The notes under the pieces: generated by a model
Seen by the model: only the letters and a program-made list of their open reading frames with translations
What the model was told of the DNA's origin: nothing
Databases searched by the model: none
DNA from: Verrucomicrobia bacterium UBA6775
GTDB taxonomy: Bacteria > Verrucomicrobiota > Verrucomicrobiia > Limisphaerales > UBA1096
Reading direction: 5' to 3'
DNA length: 6,373 nucleotides
NCBI GenBank assembly: GCA_002453165.1
Contig: DKGH01000043.1
Location: forward strand, 1 to 6,373
Part shown: piece by piece, positions 1 to 5,600 of the stretch
Layout of the letters: each line of letters begins with the position of its first letter
Numbering within the stretch: the first letter of the stretch is position 1
Program-made: the position numbers and the translations under genes

Positions 1-24
1 CTGGGTGGTGAAGAAATAGCCTAA
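1..24 (+). CDS. Possible 3' end of a convergent plus-strand gene
   Basis: Frame 1 reads LGGEEIA and stops at TAA (22-24). Frame 2 reads WVVKK and stops at TAG (16-18), so the true frame cannot be fixed from so few codons. The reason to suspect a gene at all is the hairpin with a T-run 18 bases further on, which has the polarity of a plus-strand terminator and would serve a gene entering from the left. No function can be inferred. This could equally be non-coding spacer. Confidence 0.25.
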   Translation: MGGEEIA

Positions 25-41
25 TGAAAATAGCTTTTGAA

Positions 42-71
42 ACGCGCACTTCGGTGCGCGTATTTTTTATT
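42..71 (+). terminator. Rho-independent terminator, cUUCGg hairpin
   Basis: A perfect 8-bp stem (42-49 paired with 54-61, ACGCGCAC/GTGCGCGT) closes a TTCG loop at 50-53. The closing pair is C-G, giving the extra-stable cUUCGg tetraloop in plus-strand RNA. It is followed by an A and a run of six T (63-68), then ATT. This is a classic intrinsic terminator for transcription moving rightward. In minus-strand RNA the stem is the same but the loop is CGAA and the downstream tract is only TTTC, so termination of the leftward operon here would be weaker. The rluA stop codon (67-69) lies inside the T-run, so the element may serve both converging units. Confidence 0.75.
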
Positions 72-792
72 GGGCAACGAACCCGCTGAACCACTTCTCC
101 GGGTCGGCGTTGAACTGCCAATCCCGGCCACGCCAATTGAAGGTCAATCCACCGGCGTGCAGGGCGTGGCAGGGCAGGATGAGCCGCCGGCATTGTTCGT
201 CAGTGAGGCGGCGCTCGACCAGCGCGAGGTAGCAGTCTTCGTCGTGCCCGTACAATTTGTCGCCGACGATCGGGTGCCCGAGGTGCGCGAGATGAATCCG
301 GATCTGGTGCTTGCGCCCGGATTGCGGTTGTACTCGCAGCAGGCTGAAATTGCCTTCGGCACGCGAAAAACGACTTGCCACGGTAAAGGCAGTTTTGGCC
401 TCCCGGCCATCAGTGCGCACACGGTCCTTGATTGCCACCGGGCTGACTTCGTCGGGGCCAAGCGGCTCGTCGATCAGCCCGGACTCTGGCCCGACGTGGC
501 CGTGCACGATCACATCGTACGACTTTTGCACGGCACCACTCTCCCAAAGTTTCCGCAGTTCCCTCGCTGCCTCGTCGCGCTTGGCTAGGAGCACGATTCC
601 GGTGGTTTCGCGGTCGAGCCGGTTGACCATGTGAACGTCTACCTGGCCAAGGTACAGTCGCACGCGGCTGATCAGGCTGCTGTATTCGTCGCTCTTGGTC
701 GGGTGGCAGACGAGGTCGGCCGGCTTGTTGACCACGAGCAACTCGTCGTCTTCATGCACGAGGCCAAACAGTTTCTCCGGAGGACCGCTCAT
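67..792 (-). CDS. RluA-family RNA pseudouridine synthase
   Basis: The 241-residue protein should convert specific uridines in rRNA or tRNA to pseudouridine in the cytoplasm. Family landmarks are visible in order: the N-terminal VHEDDELLVVNKP strand (13-25); the catalytic motif NRLDRETTG (57-65) with presumed catalytic Asp60; and GRKHQIRIHLAHLGHPIVGD (159-178), the conserved C-terminal part of the fold. CHALHAGGLTF follows at 208-218. No S4 RNA-binding domain precedes the catalytic domain, so this is a compact form, similar in size to E. coli RluA (about 219 residues). The frame is open upstream to an ATG at 828, but the ATG at 792 is chosen because it begins just before the conserved domain and forms an ATGA overlap with the LRR gene. 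No Shine-Dalgarno sequence is visible, so coupled re-initiation is likely. The motif has Asn57 where many relatives have His. The target nucleotide cannot be assigned, so no symbol is given. Confidence 0.93.
   Translation of the reverse strand: MSGPPEKLFGLVHEDDELLVVNKPADLVCHPTKSDEYSSLISRVRLYLGQVDVHMVNRLDRETTGIVLLAKRDEAARELRKLWESGAVQKSYDVIVHGHVGPESGLIDEPLGPDEVSPVAIKDRVRTDGREAKTAFTVASRFSRAEGNFSLLRVQPQSGRKHQIRIHLAHLGHPIVGDKLYGHDEDCYLALVERRLTDEQCRRLILPCHALHAGGLTFNWRGRDWQFNADPEKWFSGFVAQ
789..792 (-). promoter_or_regulatory. ATGA stop/start overlap, LRR gene to rluA-like gene
   Basis: On the minus strand the LRR gene stop TGA (791-789) shares bases with the ATG of the pseudouridine synthase (792-790). 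No purine-rich ribosome binding site stands at a suitable distance upstream. This arrangement commonly reflects translational coupling by termination and re-initiation. Confidence 0.8.
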
Positions 793-1523
793 TCCGGGAC
801 GGTGGCGGAGCGGTAGTAGATGCGGCATTTCGGCAGCGCCTTTTGCAGGCGGCGCACGCCGTCGATCGTGAGCCTGGTCCGGTAAAGGTAAAGCGACTGA
901 AGTTGCTTCAGCCTAGCCAGGCGCGGGGCGCTGTCATCGGTCAGCTTGGTATCGTGCAGCCACAACTTTTGCAGTTGGCCAAGCGCCGCCAATGCGGTCG
1001 CACCTTTGTCGGTGATGCCGGTTTCGCCGAGGTGCAGCTCGGTCAAACTCGGCAGCTTGGCTAGGCGCGGGATGCCGCTGTCGGTGATGTTGTTGCCGCG
1101 CAGGCCGAGGTACTTGAGCCGCTTCATTTTTTCGACGTGCACCAGTCCGGCATCGGTTACTTTGGTTTTACCGAGCGGCAGATGCTGCAGCGCCTTGAGC
1201 TTGGCCAAGTGCGCGAGCCCGTCGTCGCCCACCTGCGTTTGAAACAGGTTCAACCACTCGAGCTTGGCCAAGCGGGTGAGGTGCGCGAGTCCTTTGCCGG
1301 TGACCTTGGTTTGCTCCAGCGACAGATCGGTTAGTTTTGGAAAAGCGGCCACCAGCTTGAGCTGGGTATCGGTGATCTTTGACCGGTTGAGATTGATCTC
1401 GGTGACCTCCCCGGCGGTGGTGAAGACGCCGGCGCCGAGCTTGCGAAGTTCGTCGGCCTCGTCGGCTGCGACCGACCCGGTGAGTGCGAGGCACAACAGC
1501 GCGCTTGGCCAGGCGGGGTTCAT
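789..1523 (-). CDS. Exported leucine-rich repeat protein
   Basis: A 244-residue protein of unknown function, probably a protein-binding scaffold outside the cytoplasmic membrane. Residues 1-20 look like a signal peptide: a hydrophobic core (ALLCLALTGSVAA) and a likely signal peptidase I site near Ala19/Ala20, although the n-region has no Lys or Arg. Cys11 is not in a proper lipobox. After a short lead (21-39), eight tandem leucine-rich repeats of 24 residues fill 40-231, with consensus LxxLxLxxTxITDxGLxxLxxLxx. A short tail (CRIYYRSATVPE) closes the protein. This repeat type is abundant in planctomycete and verrucomicrobial proteins, often with unknown roles. There is no enzymatic domain, anchor or sorting tail. 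The frame extends upstream to 1679 inside pyrD, but that part is Arg/His-rich shadow sequence. ATG 1523 is preferred because it starts the signal peptide and overlaps the pyrD stop as ATGA. Confidence 0.9.
   Translation of the reverse strand: MNPAWPSALLCLALTGSVAADEADELRKLGAGVFTTAGEVTEINLNRSKITDTQLKLVAAFPKLTDLSLEQTKVTGKGLAHLTRLAKLEWLNLFQTQVGDDGLAHLAKLKALQHLPLGKTKVTDAGLVHVEKMKRLKYLGLRGNNITDSGIPRLAKLPSLTELHLGETGITDKGATALAALGQLQKLWLHDTKLTDDSAPRLARLKQLQSLYLYRTRLTIDGVRRLQKALPKCRIYYRSATVPE
831..1406 (-). repeat. Eight tandem 24-residue leucine-rich repeats (72-bp period)
   Basis: Within the LRR gene the translated sequence repeats every 24 residues, starting at protein residues 40, 64, 88, 112, 136, 160, 184 and 208. 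Each unit has the LxxLxLxxTxxTDxGL core. Local exceptions are Gly for Thr in unit 3 (VGDDGL), Asn for Thr in unit 5 (GNNITDSGI) and Ser for Gly in unit 7 (TDDSAP). The DNA copies are clearly diverged, so this is an old protein repeat and not a recent DNA expansion. Confidence 0.88.
1520..1523 (-). promoter_or_regulatory. ATGA stop/start overlap, pyrD to LRR gene
   Basis: The pyrD stop TGA (1522-1520) shares bases with the ATG of the LRR gene (1523-1521). The preceding bases on the minus strand are C/G mixed without a purine-rich ribosome binding site, so translation of the LRR gene probably depends on ribosomes finishing pyrD. Confidence 0.8.
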
Positions 1524-2596
1524 GAGGCGATGCCGACCGCGTCGCGGATGTTGGCCAGCCCCTCGTTGGCCAGCCGCTTGGCCAAGCCGTTGAGGATGGC
1601 GCGGTTGATCTGTGGCCCCTCGTAAACGAGGCCGGAATAAATCTGCAGCAGTGATGCGCCGGCGGTGATCTTTTCCCACGCGTCCTCCGCGGTAAAAATG
1701 CCTCCTACGCCGATGAGCGGCACCGCACCCTTGGTTTGCTGATAAAGATGCCGGATGACTTCGGTACTGCGCTTTGCCAGGGTGCGACCACTCATGCCGC
1801 CGGTCTCAGCGTAGAAGCCGTCTTCCGAGGGGCGGGCGATGGTGGTGTTGGTGGCCACTAACCCGGCGAGGTTGTGTGGCTCGATCAATTCCAGAATCTC
1901 ATCCAGCGCATCGAAGCCGAGGTCGGGCGCGACCTTGACGAGGATCGGCCGCTGCGCATCGTTGGCCTCCTGCAATGCCGCGAGGATTTCCCCCAGCGCG
2001 GCCTTGTCCTGCAACTGCCGGAGGTTGGGCGTGTTGGGCGAGCTGACGTTGACGACGAAAAAGTCGGCGAGATCCTTCAGCGAACTGAACGAGTACAGGT
2101 AATCCTCCGGAGCCTCGTCGAGCGGGGTGACTTTCGATTTGCCGAGGTTGATGCCGACCGGATGCGCGGGCCAGCGGTTGTCGTCGCGCCAGCCACGGAG
2201 CCGCTTGGCCATGGCATCGGCGCCGGGGTTGTTGAAGCCCATGCGGTTGATCAGTGCCTCGTCCTCGATGACGCGGAACATCCGTGGCTTGGGATTACCG
2301 GGCTGCTCATGGCGGGTGATGCCGCCGAGTTCGCTGAAACCGAAGCCAAGCGCCTCCCATGCCGGGACTGCTGCGCCGGCCTTGTCCATGCCAGCTGCGA
2401 GGCCGATGGGGTTGGGAAACGTCAGCCCAAACAGCTCGATCGGCAGGCTTGGCCCGCCGAGAAACGTCCGCGCAAGGCTCAGCGCCCAGCGCCGCCGCGC
2501 CGTCCAGCCGAGCTGATTGATGACGAGGTTGTGCGCCTCCTCGGAGTCGCGATCAAAAAAGTTCGGTCGAACGAATGTCTTGTAAAGCCACGACAC
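1520..2596 (-). CDS. pyrD: Dihydroorotate dehydrogenase (quinone), class 2
   Basis: This 358-residue FMN enzyme oxidises dihydroorotate to orotate, the fourth step of de novo UMP synthesis, and passes electrons to the membrane quinone pool. Class 2 is indicated by the N-terminal extension (MSWLYKTFVRPNFFDRD...), which in this class forms the membrane-associated quinone tunnel, and by Ser as catalytic base in NVSSPNTP (183-190, probably Ser186; class 1 enzymes use Cys). Other landmarks: PIGLAAGMDKAG (63-74), QPGNPKPRMFR (98-108), INRMGFNNPGAD (116-127), ILVKVAPDL (218-226, Lys221), ATNTT (248-252), VPLIGVGGI (292-300) and LLQIYSGLVYEGP (317-329), covering substrate and FMN phosphate contacts. 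Length is slightly above E. coli PyrD (336). The start is GTG at 2596, 7 bp after the protease stop; no upstream in-frame ATG and no strong Shine-Dalgarno sequence is visible. The loop usually written TPRPQPGN in class 2 reads TRHEQPGN here. Confidence 0.97.
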   Translation of the reverse strand: MSWLYKTFVRPNFFDRDSEEAHNLVINQLGWTARRRWALSLARTFLGGPSLPIELFGLTFPNPIGLAAGMDKAGAAVPAWEALGFGFSELGGITRHEQPGNPKPRMFRVIEDEALINRMGFNNPGADAMAKRLRGWRDDNRWPAHPVGINLGKSKVTPLDEAPEDYLYSFSSLKDLADFFVVNVSSPNTPNLRQLQDKAALGEILAALQEANDAQRPILVKVAPDLGFDALDEILELIEPHNLAGLVATNTTIARPSEDGFYAETGGMSGRTLAKRSTEVIRHLYQQTKGAVPLIGVGGIFTAEDAWEKITAGASLLQIYSGLVYEGPQINRAILNGLAKRLANEGLANIRDAVGIAS

Positions 2597-2603
2597 GGGC
2601 CAA

Positions 2604-5600
2604 TCAAAACGGCTGATACTTGGCCGGGAAACGCCGGATCTGCCACGTCTCCTCGTGCGCCTTCCATTCGTCCCACTTCAATTCGCCGAGCAGCCGGATC
2701 CGTTTTTTCTGCAGCTTCTGGTCGTGCGGTGAGCGGCCGATTTTTTCATTGAGTCGTTTCAACGCAGTGGCGATGTGGCCCTGCCGATTGTCGCGTCGGA
2801 TGTGCAGCAGCACGAACTTGTCGTCCGTGGTCTCAGCCCATTTTTGCAGTTCGGCGAAGTTGGCCTCGAACTGTTTGTCGATCTCCTCCAATCGCTTTTT
2901 GGTTTCGTCGCTATCGGCGTTTTCGCCTTCGCGAAACTGGGTGTCGAGGTAGCCCAGCGCGCGGCCCTTGCGGTAGAGTGCGTCGGTGAGCGTGTTCAAC
3001 TTTTTGTCGAGCTTGGCGCGTTCGGCCTTGGCCTCCTCATCGTCGGGCTTGAGCTTTACACCGTAGTGCTTGGCCAGAGTCTCGGTGTCGATCTGGGCGA
3101 TCACCGTGTCGGCCGCGGCGATGACTTTGTTGAGGTGCTTCTTGCGGTTGGCTTCGCCGTCGAGCCGCTTGAGTTGCTGAACCAAAACAGGGAGGTGGTT
3201 CGGGTTGGCGTCGAGGATCTCCTTGGCCAAGCGGTCGAAGTCTTCCGCTTTTTTGTCGCTATGCAGCTTGGCCAAGCGCGCGACTTTCAGGTCGCGGATC
3301 GCCTCGGCCAATTTTTCCGCCTCGGATTTTTCCTCCTTCTTTTTACTTCCGGCGCTCGCGCTTGGCTTGGCCTTGGCCGGCTTGGCCGGAGGGACGCGCA
3401 TGGAGAGCGGGAAGCCACCCGGTTTTTTACCCGGGCCAAGCAGGTTGCTGTTACCCTGCCCGTAGCTGATGCTGCCTATCAGCAGGTCGCCGGCCGACGC
3501 CTCGCTTGGCAATGAGCCGGGGCGCTCGATATAAATCCGCGTTTGGCTGCCCTTGGCCAGCGTGCCGGAACGGAAGCCGCCACCGCCGGTCAGGGCGTTG
3601 TCCGGGTCGGCCTGAAACTTGAGCGACACCGGTTTGGCCAGCTTGAGATCAAGGTTGAGCCGCATGTCCTTAAGTTTCTTAAGATCCTTCAGCACATGGG
3701 TGCGAACGTGAAACTTCAGCGTGTAATCGCCCTTGGCCAGGCTGGTGGTGCCGCGGCTGCCGCTCGATCCGGAGGCGACGAAGCGCTTGGCCTTGTCGTA
3801 CAGCATCCAGATTAGCGACTCCCACGATTCGTGAAACTGATCCTCCAGCGCGAGCGCCGGCTGCGGGGTGACGCTGGTTTTCTTGCTGAGGCTGAGTGAG
3901 TAGGTCAGCTCAGCCTCGTAGATGGTGCGGTTGCCCGGAAGCGAGTCGCGCGCATCGGTGAGCGGCCGTGTCATGAAATTCTTCGGCGCGATGGCCTTTC
4001 GGACGGTGGTGAAACTGCCGCTTGGTGAGACGGATTCATTGCCAAGCGGGGCGTTGATATCGACCTGTGTGACGAGTTTGCCGGCGTCAATGTGCAGTTT
4101 GCGGCTGTCTGGGTTGATGCCGTGGAAGGTGACGTCGACTTGCACTTCGGTCTGCCCGAGACTCGACCAAAACTGGGCGATAGCCAGCTCCATCGTGCGG
4201 CCGCCGGTGACGGAGAAACTCTGCACCTGTGTGCTTTGACCGCGGACGGTGATGTACTGCCGGGTGCCGCCCTCGCTGAACGTCTGCCCCGGAACTTCCT
4301 GCACGGTGTGCATCACGATCCGGCGGGTGCCGTCCATCTCGCCGGTGCGAAACACCACGTCGGCCCAAGTTGCTCCTTGTGGCACCTCGAGGAAATTGCG
4401 GTCGATGTGACCGGGGGTCAGCGTCAGTTTCTCCGACCAATGCACCGGCTCGGTGGTGTCCACCGCTTCGCCCTTGAGCACAGTGATCGGCACGCGGAAA
4501 ACCGGGCCTCGCTCGGGATGATCGGCATCGTAGCCAACCACCTCAGTATAGTGTATGCCGGCGGTGAGCGATTGTGGATGGGTCTCGACGCTGAAGCTGC
4601 GGCTGCCGTGCATCAGCACGACATGCTTCGGGTGATCGACCCACGAGTCGGTGCACTCGAGGTTAACGCGCATCTCGAATGCGACCTTCTTGGCGTTGTC
4701 GGCTTCCTCATGAAATGTGGGCGTGACTCCGATCGTCGAGGCAACGGCACGGTCGGTGTTGTACGCCTCGCGCAGGTAGATGCCACGGCCGCCCTGGCTG
4801 CGGTTGATCACCACGAAACGTAGGTCGTGATCCTTCGCATCCTTGTTTGCCTTGAGGTATTCGAATGCCTTGTCGACCTGCAGCACGCCCCGCCCTTGCG
4901 CGAATCGCTCGACGTTTGGAATTTGCTTGGCGGTGTTGACGATCGCCCGGCGGATGCGGTGCGGCGTCCATTTTTGATCCTGTTGTTTCAGGCCGGAGAG
5001 CAGCAGCGCGATGCCGCCGCAGGCGCTGGGGGAGGACATCGAGGTGCCGTTCATCATCATGCTGCCCTGCAGCGTCCAGTTGGATACGGGTGCAATCGCG
5101 CCGCCCGGTGCGCTGAAGTCCACCCCGAGGTTGCCGTCAAATGTCGGGCCTCGGGACGACCAAGTGTACTGGATGGCCGGCATGGTTTCGCGCAGTGAAT
5201 ACTGTGCCTCCATCATGGTGGGCGAGACGTACGCGCCGATGCCAAAGATGGCGGAGGTCGTGCCGCCGGGTGAACCGACCGTCGAGAGGGCGGGGCCGCT
5301 GTTGCCGGCGCTGGCGACGAAGATGACGCCGTGTTTGTTGACGATCTCCGAGTACAGCCCGGCGAGCCTGCCGTCGTTCGGATCCTGTGTCGGGCCACCG
5401 TAGCTCATGTTGATCAACTGGCATTTGTTCTCCAGCACGGCGATCAGGCCGCGCACTTCGCCGGTGCCCATCGACGAGCTGCCCATGCGGCGGTCACCGA
5501 TTTTCACAGACACGATCTGCGCACCGGGGGCGAGGCCGTTGAGTTCCGGTTTATCCAGGTAATTGGCCGCGACGATCCCGGCCACGTGCGTGCCGTGAGC

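Noticed and set aside
793..828. N-terminal extension of the pseudouridine synthase to ATG 828
   Set aside because: It overlaps the LRR coding region, adds no conserved family residues, and the ATG at 792 gives the same ATGA coupling seen one gene upstream.
1524..1679. N-terminal extension of the LRR gene to ATG 1679
   Set aside because: It lies inside pyrD, is rich in Arg, His and Gln as expected of a shadow frame, and would bury the signal peptide internally.
1874..2752. Long plus-strand open frame (292 codons) opposite pyrD
   Set aside because: It is antisense to a clearly conserved enzyme, its translation resembles no family I know, and it crosses the protease/pyrD junction. It is a consequence of GC-rich codon use.
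3361..3390. Short direct repeat of CTTGGCC in the protease linker region
   Set aside because: It encodes the low-complexity Ala/Lys/Pro linker (PAKPAKAKP), which human TPP II also has as a charged linker. It is a coding repeat, not a mobile element or regulatory array.
2775..3515. Plus-strand open frame rich in Val, Leu and Phe, resembling a membrane protein
   Set aside because: It is antisense to the Lys/Glu/Ala-rich C-terminal part of the protease; the reverse complement of such codons yields Leu/Phe/Val, which explains the hydrophobic look.
4092..4823. Plus-strand open frame (243 codons) opposite the middle domain of the protease
   Set aside because: His/Ala/Val-rich with no recognisable motif, and fully antisense to conserved TPP II sequence.
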